Assembly (NCBI GenBank): GCA_905250125.1
Contig: CAJNOL010000140.1
Location: forward strand, 124,001 to 188,000
From: Rotaria sordida
Lineage: Eukaryota; Rotifera; Eurotatoria; Philodinida; Philodinidae
Length of the DNA: 64,000 nt
Reading direction: 5' to 3'
Of the stretch, positions 39,723-53,479 are shown piece after piece. Numbering within the stretch: position 1 is the stretch's first letter; every line of letters begins with the position of its first letter. The notes under the pieces are model-generated. The model was not told the DNA's origin, ran no database searches, and saw only the letters and a program-made list of their open reading frames with translations. The translations under genes were made by a program, and so were the position numbers.

Positions 39723-39940
39723 AGAAAAAAAGGAAAAGGTTAACATTCCACAGTCAGTCATTAAAGAAAAATATCTACAAAGAAAAGTGTAAACCTCATT
39801 TATAGAAATGATCATATGTCAGAATCACCAATTAAGAAGTGTACTCAGTAGAAGTATGAATAGTTATTTATTTTTTTCCATAGATAAAGAAAATATTTAT
39901 CTTACGAATTCTTTTTTGTTTTAAGATTAATAAATCAATA
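37961..39940. other. Intergenic region with a (GA)n microsatellite
   Basis: No gene found in 2 kb. A pure GA repeat runs from 39682 to 39719. About 39410-39560 is somewhat GC-richer. The rest is ordinary AT-rich spacer between divergently transcribed genes. Confidence 0.5.
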
Positions 39941-41017
39941 ATGAAAATTAGTATACTTGTTATAAATATTGTCGTACCAATGTTTATATCAATTGGTTTA
40001 TATATATATGGTTTAATAAGTACACGTTGGAATTATATTGATAATAATTTAATTAATCAATATAATTTAACAAATAAACAACAAGAAGAATATATACAAT
40101 TAAATAATAATATTCAAGTAGAAAATCAATTAATTCGTTATGGATTTCGTACACATTATGGTTTACTTGGTTATTGTTTAGATTATAAATGGATTAATTT
40201 ATTTATATTAAAATCACAAATAAATATTCAAACTAATAAAAATTTCTTTTGTCAACAATGTAATCAATCATCATTGATTTGTCCTGAAACGGGATGTTGT
40301 GTATGTATAAAAATTTAATACAAAAAAAAAAACAAAAATATCTCTAAATTTTTTATATAGATGAAAAAATGTGACAATATACCTGATTGTCCATCATATA
40401 TTGATGAACAAGAATGTCATCGTCCATATAATCAAACACGTTATTATTGGAAAGAAGGAAATTGTATGTGGCAAACAATATTAATTGATAATCAAGATAT
40501 ACCACGTTATTTATCATCATATTCAACATCACCACGTGATTTTTATTATTATATGAAACGTATACGTCATTATATAATGTTACTTTTATTTATTATTGCA
40601 CCATTATTAACATTAATGTCATTATTAATATTATTTTGTATAAATTGTATTGATAGATTTTATTCAATACCATTTTGTTTTATTAGTTTTTTTTCTTTAA
40701 TATCATTTTTAAGTGGTTCAAGTGGTTTAGGAATATTTTTATATGAATGGATATATGAACGTTTATATCGACCAGATTATACATATGAATTAAATCAAAA
40801 TGAATCATTAATTCTTACATTAAATCCATGGATAATTAATGTTGAATGTTTAGGTTTAGCTTTTTGGATTATAATTGCTGCTATTGGAATAAATTTATAT
40901 ACAACAATACTTAGTTGTTGTTTTTGTTGTGGATTACAAACAAATAAATCAAAATTACGTATACATATCAAGAATGATAAATATGCTATTATTCATACAA
41001 GTCCATATGATGAATGA
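39941..41017 (+). CDS. Four-TM membrane protein with an extracellular LDLa-like module
   Basis: Two exons (39941-40300, 40361-41017) give 338 aa. TM1 is at about 4-26. TM2 (IMLLLFIIAPLLTLMSLLIL), TM3 (FYSIPFCFISFFSLISFL) and TM4 (CLGLAFWIIIAAIGINLY) follow a long first loop. This is the claudin/PMP22/clarin topology, with a short cytoplasmic tail after a CCFCC cluster. The first loop contains FFCQQC..LICPETGCC joined across the intron to MKKCDNIPDCPSYIDEQEC. The cysteine order and C-D-x-x-x-D-C...DE-x-x-C ending resemble an LDL-receptor class A repeat. I do not recognise a named orthologue. It may be a junctional or adhesion protein. Confidence 0.7.
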
Positions 41018-41296
41018 ATAATCAAGTTTAGAATTAATTTGAACAAAAAAGAAAATTAAAATATGTAGATTAGTGTTGTTTTTTTTTCTTTTTTCGTTTA
41101 GTGAATCTTGTAGAAAAAATTAATGTGTATTGTATCAAACAGCCATTATCCGGTGATTATATACATCGTTTGTTTTCTTCTTTAGGCTGTTGTTTGATCT
41201 TATATCTTCTATATCTATTGTTTGTTTGTTTGTTTAACTACTTCGTTTTTTTTTGTTTTTGTTCTCATTGAATAGTTCTGTAATACAATCTTCAAC

Positions 41297-41329
<33 letters not shown>

Positions 41330-41849
41330 GACTAAAGTTTTTATCTCGTTATTGTTTATTTGTACAAAATTAATATCTATTAAAAGAAAGAAAATGAATG
41401 TAATGAGAATTTGAAAAAACAAATAATTAAGTCAATGTCAATTGAATTATTTCATTAGATTAATTGATCAATATGATGGCAAATATATTAAACTAGATTA
41501 GTTCATCTTTCTTTTTTTTTCTGACATATAAGCAAATCTATTTGACATCAAAACTTATAGGTTAGATCTATCCTAGTGATTCAACTAGAAATTTGTACAT
41601 TAATTGATGAATGTATTCTTTTTAAATATGAATGACTATTTGCATAATCGTCATCATCATGTTTATTATTTAATGGTTATTATTGCATCATAAGATACAT
41701 GCTAATCAAATAAACAATGATAGAAAGAAATTCAATGAAAGAAAAGCTAATTATCAATATTGTAGAAACTTAAATATAAATATTTAGATTAATTATCTTA
41801 TGATGACAAATTAGATATAATCAATATTCTTGTGAAGATCTTTATTATT
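41018..41849. other. Intergenic region with an (ATT)n microsatellite
   Basis: A trinucleotide ATT repeat spans 41300-41329. Otherwise this is AT-rich sequence with no feature I can support. Confidence 0.5.
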
Positions 41850-42085
41850 CCAGTAGTGTAGAACTCGTTAAGTCGTAACGACTTTTCAACTATTCGACTA
41901 TTCAACCTTTCAACTATTCAACTTTCCAACTATTCAACTTTTCAACTATTCGGGTGTGAGGTGTAGGTGTGGATGCGGGTGTCCTTTTCATCAACACCCA
42001 CACTTCGCACCCACATCCATGCCCCACACCCACCCATACCCCACATCCACACCCACAGCGACACCCCACCCATACCCCACACCCT
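41850..42085. repeat. Foldback repeat family R1, copy 1
   Basis: It begins CCAGTAGTGTAGAACTCG, then the palindrome GTCGTAACGAC. A degenerate tandem of TTCAACTATTC units (about 41889-41951) follows. Next is a G-rich TGTGGG-like run (41952-41980), then a long C-rich CCCACACC run (41993-42083). It shares its left end and order of blocks with 46310-46892. Copy 1 lacks the right-hand GTCGTAACGAC terminus seen in copy 2, so it is truncated. Confidence 0.7.
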
Positions 42086-42309
42086 AAGTAAAGGTACTCT
42101 AGCGTTTTCTATTCGTTGAATTCACACGAATGTTCTTGAACATGACGTCATTCTTTTTTCTGTAACTATATATTGTCATTTTTCTATCTAACATATTGTC
42201 TTGATAATGCTATAGATATAGCAAAACACGTCGACTAATTTATTGAAAATTATTAATAAATAAATATAAATATGGTTAGTTTTTTTGCTGCTGTTAAAGC
42301 TATATTATT

Positions 42310-42482
42310 CAGTCAAATCTGAGTGAGTAGAAACTGAAACTTGCATAATATATTATGTTTTACTTCCAGATATACCAAGAACTACTCAACAAATAATATA
42401 TGTTCCGCTAAAGCATCATTTCTTCAGTGTGGGTGTGGATGTGGGTTTTGAAGGATAGAACACCCACACCCCACACCCGCCT
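42310..42482. repeat. Dispersed repeat R2, copy 1 (ends in a TGTGGG/CCCACA foldback)
   Basis: Almost identical to 47105-47275 from CAGTCAAATCTGAGTGAGTA onward for about 120 bp. Both copies then enter a short foldback, GTGTGGGTGTGGATGTGGG against ACACCCACACCCCACACCC here. The flanking DNA differs, so the unit itself is dispersed. Confidence 0.75.
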
Positions 42483-42483
42483 A

Positions 42484-43027
42484 CAAGGGCAAAATTTTTA
42501 CTTGTTATGATAAAATTATACTAGCTGCACATTGGTCATTAATTCATAATGATTTTGTTGTCAAGGATCAAGAAGAAACAGTAAGCAATTATGTCTTGTT
42601 CTATGGATGTTTATTGTCTTTTAATATATAGGAGAACATCGCATTTACCTTCTATCGAGATGGTGCTGGTCATGTCAAAATAAATTATACCAAGGAGGAC
42701 ATTCAAATCGAAACAGTACATTTTTATGAAAATGAACTTTTTCGAATCCGTTTCGAAGTAAGCCTAAACAGTTTGTATTCATTTTTAATTTTCTTTTTAA
42801 ATATAGTTCAATGGAGATCAAAACTACAAATGGTTTTCGATCAAATACGAGGACTTTATCAATCAAAATGGGTAAGTTAAGAATTTTTTAGCTTCTCTAC
42901 TTATTCCTAAATGTTCTCTTTTTATAGTACAGATGTGAAATACAATAAGTTAAAGAATTTAGCAAAAAAAGTAAAACGAAAAGCAAATGATGTTTTCAGA
43001 GAATTCAAGATTGAACAACAACACTAA
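42484..43027 (+). pseudogene. 3' part of an unidentified gene, abutting the repeat R2
   Basis: Four open exons are visible: about 42484-42585 (GKIFTCYDKIILAAHWSLIH), about 42632-42755 (FTFYRDGAGHVKINYTKEDI), about 42807-42871 (FNGDQNYKWFSIKYEDFINQ) and about 42929-43027, ending KVKRKANDVFREFKIEQQH-stop. They have good GTAAGC/GTAAGT donors and TATAG acceptors. No start or upstream exon exists, because sequence before 42484 is the R2/TGTGGG repeat. It looks like a gene cut by the repeat. The last three exons are duplicated, with a stop, at 28803-29130. Family unknown. Confidence 0.5.
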
Positions 43028-43404
43028 CAACAACACAAACAACAACACAACATTCCACAAACAGGAATATGTCAAAATTACCATCATATGAAAAAAAGTT
43101 TTCTTTTCATTTTTATCATTTCATAAAATAAATTTATCTCATTATATATTACTCAATGATGATATTTAGTCGGTTTTTTTCTTTCTTTTATTCAACATCA
43201 ATATACTACGTCTTTATTTTATATTTTTTCGATAATCATAACCTAAGAGATAGTCGAATTTACACCTGTAACAAAATATTTTCTTTGATCTGCATTCGCA
43301 ACTTCAGTTCTCCTTTACTTTTCCCTTTTCATGTGAATACTACCATTCTATAAAAATCCATTTTGTCTGAGAACACGTTTTATTTAAACAAAAATTGATA
43401 ACAT

Positions 43405-45392
43405 TCATAATATTTTTGTATGAGGAAAATATTCTTTTACATATTTAGGAATTCGATATTTTCCTATTAGACTTAAACTACGCAGTTTTTTACAATTATT
43501 TCGTGTTGTATTACTTGTAAAATGTTGGGTCACACGTTTCAGTACTTGATAATCAACAGAAAGATATAGATTATTTGGTAAACAGGTTTTCGTATCAACA
43601 AGAAATTCTTCGATATAATCATCATGAGCTTCAGTAAGATTAAGTTGAGAAAGATGTGGATATTCACTGATTGACAAATGCTCATTTTTATCATCTAATT
43701 TTCCAGATTGCTTATCATTTTGTGGTTTTTCATTAATTAAAGTTAATTTTTTTATGAATGGAAATGATTTTGAAATTTGAAAAAAAAAATAATGTTCAAA
43801 AGGTTGTTCATCAAATAGCGATACTTCACGAACATATTTAGATATTCCACCTGGAAAGTTATTTGTTATTTTATGATACGCTTTCCATTCGTATGGATAT
43901 GAATAAATATGACATTGACCTTGTTTTATCTCGGAAAAATAATCAACACAAGAAATAATTTGATTATTTGGAAAGTGATTAAATGTATATTGAATATCTT
44001 CATTGGACGGTAAATTGATTTGATTATTAAGACGAACAGTTGAGCGAATATTGAATGTAAATTTATTTAATTTCGGCATACGATTGATAATATTTTTTTC
44101 AAATTATTGCCATCGATTAATGCGTTCTTGCAACAAATCGCAAGATATAAATCAAGCTTTTCTAAATTGAACATTCGATGTAACAATGGAACAATTAGTT
44201 CATCATAAGCAAGTGTATCTGTACCACAATGTAATGAAAAGCATTTTAAATCAGGTAAACTTTCCTTAAAAAAAACATAGAATTTCATTTGAATAAATTC
44301 GATTTTGATGGAAAACAATCTACCATATTATTGCTTATTAAACGTGAATAACAATGAATCCAAGAAATGTTAACATAAAGTGCTCGCAGTTGATCAAAAC
44401 GTCCATCAAGTAGATAAAGACAGTCGTTAAAGCTTCCTACACTGACATGTAGTTCTAAAAGTGTTGATGAAATAAAGATTGGAGGTGAAATCACAAATGA
44501 TATGTATTGATAATCAATTGAAGATGAACAGAAGTTTAAATACTGTAGATTGGTGAACATAGTAAAGAGATTTGTAAACATAATGGTATTCTTATCTGTT
44601 ATTGAAGTTTGCTTTCTATTTTGTCTAATAGAGATAATAAATGATAAAATTTGATTTTTCATTAAATCAGTAAAAATATTTCCATCTAAAGATAAATATA
44701 AAAGTTTTTCGAAAAAAATTAATCATCTGTACATGTTCTTTAGATAAATCTTATTTTTCATACAAACATTTATACTAATTTTCAACTAACGTTTTTTTTT
44801 TATGAAGATTTTCTTTTTACTCATTATTTACGTTGGAAGTTACATTTCGAGATAAAACCAATTTCTTATCGATAGGATATCCAATCATCTATTTTATTCC
44901 ATTAAGTCAATGATGACATGAACATTACGCACTTTTACTATTCTTCTCATTTGTTGAAAAAAAAATCAATAACAAAAAAAACATCTTACTAGTGAATAAA
45001 TGTGCCGTGGTTTCTATTTCAAGATTATATAAACCGAGTCCATATAAATTTGGATAATTTCCAGAAAGAATCCGTTCCATAGATGATGATTCAACGTTTA
45101 GCCATTGAATTTGATGATGAATTTCAGGTAAAATTTGTGAGTAAAATCGATGAAGTATTCTCTCGGATAATGGTGAGATACAATCATTGGCGGATCTCGT
45201 CATCAATGTTAAATGACTTGTAAAAATTGAATCATGTACCAATGTATTGAGCCGTTTATTAACACCCATTAAAGAATACAGTACTTGATCATTGTCTAAT
45301 TTTTTCAAAATATAAATAAGAACTTCATCTGACAAATCATCTAATTGAACGAGTGAATGTGCCATAATTATTTTCTCGTCTCTTATATTCAT
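43405..45392 (-). CDS. F-box protein (bdelloid-type family) with an apparent frameshift
   Basis: Probably a substrate adaptor for SCF ubiquitin ligases. Exons are 45392-44990, 44685-44324 and 44264-43405. The N-terminal F-box reads LVQLDDLSDEVLIYILKKLD..YSLMGVNKRLNTLVHD. The remainder is a long leucine-rich ligand region (for example LQYLNFCSSSIDYQY, LPDLKCFSLHC, MFNLEKLDLYLAICC, YPHLSQLNLTEAHDDYIEEF). In the third exon the frame breaks at a run of seven A residues (sense strand, about 44092-44098): upstream reads into a stop after IVCRN, downstream continues from MPKLNKFTF in another frame. This is either a homopolymer assembly error or a real inactivating indel. A 3' fragment of a second copy lies at 29526-29897. 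Confidence 0.75.
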
Positions 45393-46182
45393 TTATAACG
45401 TTAAAATGTGATCATTTATACATAGACATTGACGTCATCTGTCTGACTTTAATCGTCAATGAGAACAATGGTGCATTGTTTTTTTCTATAATCTACCTTG
45501 ACTATGAATAAGCGAATGAACGAAAAAAAAAACACTATATTGGTTTGTCTTTGCTTCGACATATTACATATGATAGATACGGATTAAATCTTTTTTTCTA
45601 TATCTAAAAGAACTGATTTACAGAAAGTTAAAAATTGTTTCATCTGAATAAAATAATACTTCGTGCTTTTTTTACATCAATTTCGTTTTATTTTTTAACG
45701 TAAGCTATTGTTTTTTTCAACTATGAGAAATAAAAATCAAATGATTACCCAGAGCGATAAATTTCGGTCCCGGATCCTGTCGAAAGTTATCGGAATCTCT
45801 AGTCGCAGGATTCGATCATCGGAATTGGCGGATCCATCTGTCGGAAAACGCTGGAAAGTATAGAATCCGGTAGGATCCTATCAGATGTCTACCGATAAAC
45901 CAGATATTACCGGCAGACCAATACTTTATTCACAAGCTTTTACTGTGTAGTACGTCATGTATATATATATATGTGGGCGTGAGCAGCCGACATGAAACCT
46001 CAATTTGGCTTCTTTCTATTATCAGTTAATAACTTAACTATATTCGGACCAAATTATCACCCTCATCGCTAAGTCACTAAATTTAAAATATCAGCTGTTG
46101 ATGCTGAACTTATAAGAAATTGTTCAGTTCCTTCAAAACAATAGGACATGCTTTTAGAAACTGAATAATTTTCTTATAAGTC
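45393..46182. other. Intergenic region with a GC-richer repeat remnant at about 45750-45905
   Basis: The stretch 45750-45905 is enriched in CGG/GGATCC words (CCCGGATCCTGTCG, GGCGGATCCATCTG, GGTAGGATCCTATC) and stands out from the AT background. I cannot classify it; it is probably a degraded mobile element. An (AT)n run lies at about 45960-45972. Confidence 0.35.
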
Positions 46183-46184
46183 CG

Positions 46185-46280
46185 GCGGGTGTGGGTGTGG
46201 GGTGTGGGTGTGGGTGGGTGTGGGTGTGGGAGTGGATGTGGGCGTGGGTACATCTTCTCTACACCCACACCCACACCCGC
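46185..46280. repeat. Interstitial TGTGGG array with facing CCCACA array
   Basis: 46185-46245 is a run of TGTGGG units with minor variation. After a loop of about 20 nt (TACATCTTCTCTAC), 46259-46280 is CCCACACCCACACCCGC. TGTGGG is, from memory, the telomere repeat of bdelloid rotifers. Two arrays facing each other form a hairpin rather than a single telomere end. Confidence 0.75.
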
Positions 46281-46309
46281 ATACGATTTACATTTTGCCG
46301 ACTATCTCG

Positions 46310-46892
46310 CCAGTAGTGTAGAACTCGGTAAGTCGTAACGACTTTTCAACTAAACCCCCCGACACATTAGAAGACCCCCCACCCCTGTGGCAGAGATGGC
46401 CCTCCCTTGAATCAACGAAGTGAAGGATAGATGAGAAGACCCACCCATCTCCTCTGACGATCCCCTTAGAAGCAGGTGAGCAGGTCCTCTAATCTATCCT
46501 TTGGGTTGTTGATTCAAGAGAGGTCATCTCTACTATAGGGGTGGGGGGTCTTCTAATGTGTCGGGGGGGTTTATTCAACTATTCGGCTATTCAACTTTTC
46601 GACTATTCAACTTTTGAACTATTCAACTATTCGACTGTTCAACTACTCGACTATTCAACTATTCGGGTGTGAGTGTGGTGTAAGGTATAGGTGTGAATGT
46701 GAATGAGGGTGTCATTTCCATCAACACCCACACCACACTTCACGCCCACACTCACACCCACCCACATCCAGCCACATTCATATCCATGCCCTACACCCAC
46801 CCACACCCATACCCCACATCCACTATCGCCACCCACAGCGACACCCCAACTACTGAATAGTTGAATAGTCGTAACGACTATTCGAGTTTTGC
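46310..46892. repeat. Foldback repeat family R1, copy 2 (carries a nested MITE)
   Basis: The left end CCAGTAGTGTAGAACTCG + GTCGTAACGAC + TTCAACTA.. is repeated, inverted, at the right end (GTTGAATAGTCGTAACGACT..CGAG, about 46850-46892). Between them lie TTCAACTATTC-type tracts, a G-rich run (46665-46710) and a C-rich CCCACACC run (46723-46855). A 219-bp MITE interrupts the left TTCAACTA tract at 46353-46571. This copy looks complete. Confidence 0.7.
46353..46571. mobile_element. 219-bp MITE with TA target-site duplication, nested in repeat R1
   Basis: The terminal inverted repeats start AACCCCCCGACACATTAG and continue AAGACCCCCCACCCCT, with only one length difference in the C-run between ends. 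Similarity extends to about 50 bp. TA flanks both ends (46351-46352 and 46572-46573). Removing the insert restores the host CAACTATTCAAC tract seen uninterrupted at 41893. The near-perfect ends imply a recent insertion by a Tc1/mariner-type transposase in trans. The interior has no ORF. Confidence 0.88.
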
Positions 46893-47104
46893 ACGTATGA
46901 AATAATAATGAAATTTTGTTTGATTTGATTTCAGGTTTATATTAGTAAATGACATCATCATGCAGTTCGTGTATATGGACCGGCAACAACTTATTATGTC
47001 ATCAGTTTCTCGAACAACTTTACAACTTCAACGCCAACACTTTCAATCCAACGACAACAACCCACACAGAATGCTCAACATGTCATCATTTAGTCATCAA
47101 CCAT

Positions 47105-47275
47105 CAGTCAAATCTGAGTGAGTAGAAACTGAAACTTGCATAATATATTATGTTTTACTTCCAGATATACCAAGAACTACTCAACAAACAATATATGTTC
47201 CGTCAAAGCATCACTTCTTCGGTGTGGGTTTTGAAGAATAGAACACCCACACCCACCCACACCTCACACCCATGA
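47105..47275. repeat. Dispersed repeat R2, copy 2
   Basis: Matches 42310-42482 (CAGTCAAATCTGAGTGAGTA.., ACTTCCAGATATACCAAGAA..). It ends in GGTGTGGGTTTTGAAG then CACCCACACCCACCCACACC. The divergence is a few substitutions plus a shorter G-rich arm. Confidence 0.75.
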
Positions 47276-48733
47276 GAGGGGCATTTGAAAATTGATTCTC
47301 AGTATAAGAATTACATATTCTGGTAGAAAATTCAATTCTGCATTTAATGGTGTATTTTTTATGTTTTTGCAATGGGATCTGAGTTCAGAAAAATCGATCA
47401 CAATATCTAAACTCAGCACATAGAAGCGTGACTCATCTCTTTTTTTGTAATTTTTGTCTTTTATTTTGATGAAATTATTAATTTTTAATGTATTCTAGGA
47501 AAATGTGTTTCGGTTGCTAAGGAAGTTTTTAGTGGTATTTTATGGACTGGAGGGGGTGGGGGGGTGGTAAAACATGCTCGAGCGCTGATTGGTCTGTTGG
47601 AAGATCGATTGTGATTGGAGGTCATGGTAGCTTCACATCGATTTTTCTAATATAATTTTTACATTTTAAACTGCATTTGATGTTCAAAGTAAATATACCA
47701 AAAGATGCAGCAAGTTCTGGGTTTTCTTCCTATATATATTAAGTTAATAAATAAAAATGTACAGTAATAAAAAAACAAAAAAAATGAAAGGGTATAATTT
47801 CAATTGCCCTTAACTGTAAACTTCTCAGTATTTCCTCAAGATCTCTGCCATTTCCTATTGTTTTGAGCCGAACTTTTTCCCAAAATATTCAACATGTCAT
47901 TGTCTATAAAATCATAGCAAAAAGTCAATTATCAAGATTAAAGAGAAAAATTTATTCGAGAAATGCTACGCATATGTATGACAAACAATTTTCAAATACA
48001 AATATGCAAAACAAATATTCTCTCTTTCTGCTAATAAACATCTAATAATGTATAACAAGGATTGGATCATACCTATAACTCTTCAAGGTCTACAAAATCA
48101 ATAGTGAAGCTTTTTCATATCACGACATGAACACACATAAACAATAAAAAGAGATGTTAAATATATATTTGAAAGTTATTCATTATGCATATTTACTGTG
48201 GTTCTCAAATAAATTTATCTCTTGTATTTACAGTCTATATTTTAATATAGTTTTAAAAATAATTGCATCCTCCATATTTTGAAAAAAGTTCAAACCGAAA
48301 TGATATAAAGAATGTCAAAAATACGAGAATCCCGTTCTTCGCCAATAAGACTTTCAACAATAGTTACAGAGCAGTATTAATGTAACATATATCTAAGAAC
48401 TATAGCAAATGTTATGAAAATGTATCTTGATGTTTGTACTACTGAATGTAGTTATAAGATACTGGAAGGCTCATTTATTTGACATTATTATATATGTATA
48501 TTATTATTATTAATAATAGAGAATTGAAAGGCGCATTCAAATCTGCAGATGAAGATCGTAAAAATAGACTAAAGTTATATTGAATTGATAGCATTCCAAA
48601 AGCAGAAGGAAATAAATATTTGATACAAATTAAAAACAATACAATATAACATTGGTTTTTTTTTGACAAGTTTCCAATTTAATAAAGTTTAGATGTGTCG
48701 AGAAACAAATGATATGTTATCATAAAATTCAGA
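47276..48733. other. Gene-free region left of the assembly gap
   Basis: AT-rich with no coding region that I can support. A G-run (GGAGGGGGTGGGGGGGTGG, about 47552-47570) is conspicuous and could form a quadruplex. Confidence 0.4.
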
Positions 48734-48833
48734 NNNNNNNNNNNNNNNNNNNNNNNNNNNNNNNNNNNNNNNNNNNNNNNNNNNNNNNNNNNNNNNNNNN
48801 NNNNNNNNNNNNNNNNNNNNNNNNNNNNNNNNN
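48734..48833. other. Assembly gap (100 N)
   Basis: Exactly 100 N, the usual placeholder for a gap of unknown length. The true distance and content between 48733 and 48834 are unknown. It lies close to the repeat-rich 41.8-47.3 kb zone. Confidence 0.99.
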
Positions 48834-49726
48834 AGGGATGCGACAGTGCACCAGACTTACGTACAACTTTGTACTGGTCTAAACATTTACACATAGACTA
48901 ACGGTGAATGCATGAGAGAACTATGACGGCCTTGGATTGATTTCGATTGTTCCGGTTGGTGGAGACCATTTCAAGAAAATAGTTGAATTTTATAAAAATA
49001 AACTAAAGATTTTCAGAGTCGAAAAATCCGAATCTATAGGAGGTTTCTCGAAATTCTCGAGTTTAATTTTCTCGTTCGATAAAGGATTAATTCTCACGAT
49101 TTAGTCATGTTTTATAAAATTCAGCTATTTTCTTGAAATAAACTTTCCTCGACTAGAGCCCATCGGATTGGTCCTGCACTCAAATTCGACTAGGTGCAGG
49201 ACCGAAAAGTTTGGACCCAATGGGGTTTACTCTCGACTAAAAAAGTTGAAATGAATCCAAAGATCACCGTAGCTGTATCATAGGTTCAGTCTTTATCGTT
49301 ATTCTATGAGTGTTCGTCTAGACTAGTACAGTGCCTCACCTAAGATCAATGATCACTGTTACCATTACATTCCTTATCTTGTAGAATCTTCAAGATATTT
49401 GATATGTCATCATAGAATAGACTTTTTGTAATACTTATTAAATGATAGAAAAATTTTTCTTTAGGAAAACAACGTCATCTATTTTCTTTTATCGGAGAAT
49501 TGAAAAATAAATTCGATAGAAAAAATAAATAAATATATATATATGTCCAGTTTCGATTGGATCTTACGAAATGGAAACATTGCTTTACTTTTCTTCCTTT
49601 CTTTTCTTCAACAATTATTTTTATTGGCACGTGTACGAAATTTTTAGTATAAATAAATTATCTAGTCAACTAGTAGAAAAACAATCGACGAAGACAATAG
49701 CTAGTTTTGAACCAAGAGAAGAAAAA
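48834..49726. other. Spacer between the gap and the PRMT1-like gene
   Basis: No gene recognised. A frame open from an ATG at 49571 runs into the PRMT exon. Its first 52 residues are hydrophobic and unlike PRMT1, so I treat them as 5'UTR, but they could be an alternative N-terminus. Confidence 0.4.
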
Positions 49727-52784
<3,058 letters not shown>

Positions 52785-52852
52785 GTTATATTATTGAAGC
52801 AAAAGAAAATGTTTTTGTTTGTTATTTGTTTGTTCCTTTTTTTTTTTTTTTT

Positions 52853-53479
52853 TTACTTTGAAAAAAGTGAAGAATCCGTAGAAGAAGATAATAAAGCTTT
52901 TCTTGTTCGTTCATGATCATCTTCGCATAAAATTTGATTATTATATAAAAAATATCGATCACCAACACAAAATCTATAAAAAAAAAAATTCTATAAATAA
53001 TTAAAATTTGATTTTAATAACAAACTTTTGTTGACATTCATAGCATGAAAAACAATTTAAATGATAAACAAGTTCTCCACAACGCATTACTAAATCAAAT
53101 GCTGGAACTAAAATAATAATTTTCAAAAAAAAACAAAAAAAACAACTTTTATTTCTTACTGAGTCTTTGACAACTAGCACAATGACCAGTCATACCAAAT
53201 AGACGTAAATAATCACGTTTACAAAGTATTAAATTAGCTTTTAAATATAATGTTGAACCGGTTTCACCTAAACGACAATCGCAACAAGCACATTTTAAAC
53301 AATCTTCATGCCACATTTTATCCAAAGCTTGATAAAAAAAAATATATATAATCATAAAAATTAATTATTTTATACAAAAATCATTTCATACCTTGAAGCA
53401 TATATCGATCATTAATTATTTGATTACAATTAGCACAAATATAACTTTTATTTGTTGAAATAATATTTGTATTTGTCAT
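52853..53479 (-). CDS. LMO3: LIM-only transcription cofactor (LMO1/3 type)
   Basis: A nuclear adaptor with two LIM zinc-binding domains that bridges LDB and bHLH/GATA factors. Four exons (53479-53392, 53327-53160, 53107-53026, 52973-52853) give 152 aa, close to the vertebrate 145-156. LIM1: CANCNQIINDRYML..ALDKMWHEDCLKCACCDCRLG then GSTLYLKANLILCKRDYLRLFG. LIM2: CASCQRL..IPAFDLVMRCGELVYHLNCFSCYECQQ, then FCVGDRYFLYNNQILCEDDHE. It matches LMO1/LMO3 better than LMO4 (ALDxxWHEDCLKCACCDCRLG). It is convergent with the PRMT1-like gene: the two stop codons are only 68 bp apart. I use LMO3 loosely for the LMO1/3 group. Confidence 0.93.

Noticed and set aside
46651..46836. Minus-strand open frame rich in Gly-Val-Trp
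   Set aside because: It is the translation of the CCCACACC repeat run; low-complexity and without coding features.
47552..47570. G-run able to form a quadruplex
   Set aside because: A single short run with no link to a gene start or repeat family; mentioned but not scored.
49571..49726. N-terminal extension of the PRMT1-like protein starting at 49571
   Set aside because: Its hydrophobic residues match no PRMT, and the ATG at 49727 gives the family length. Kept only as an alternative start.
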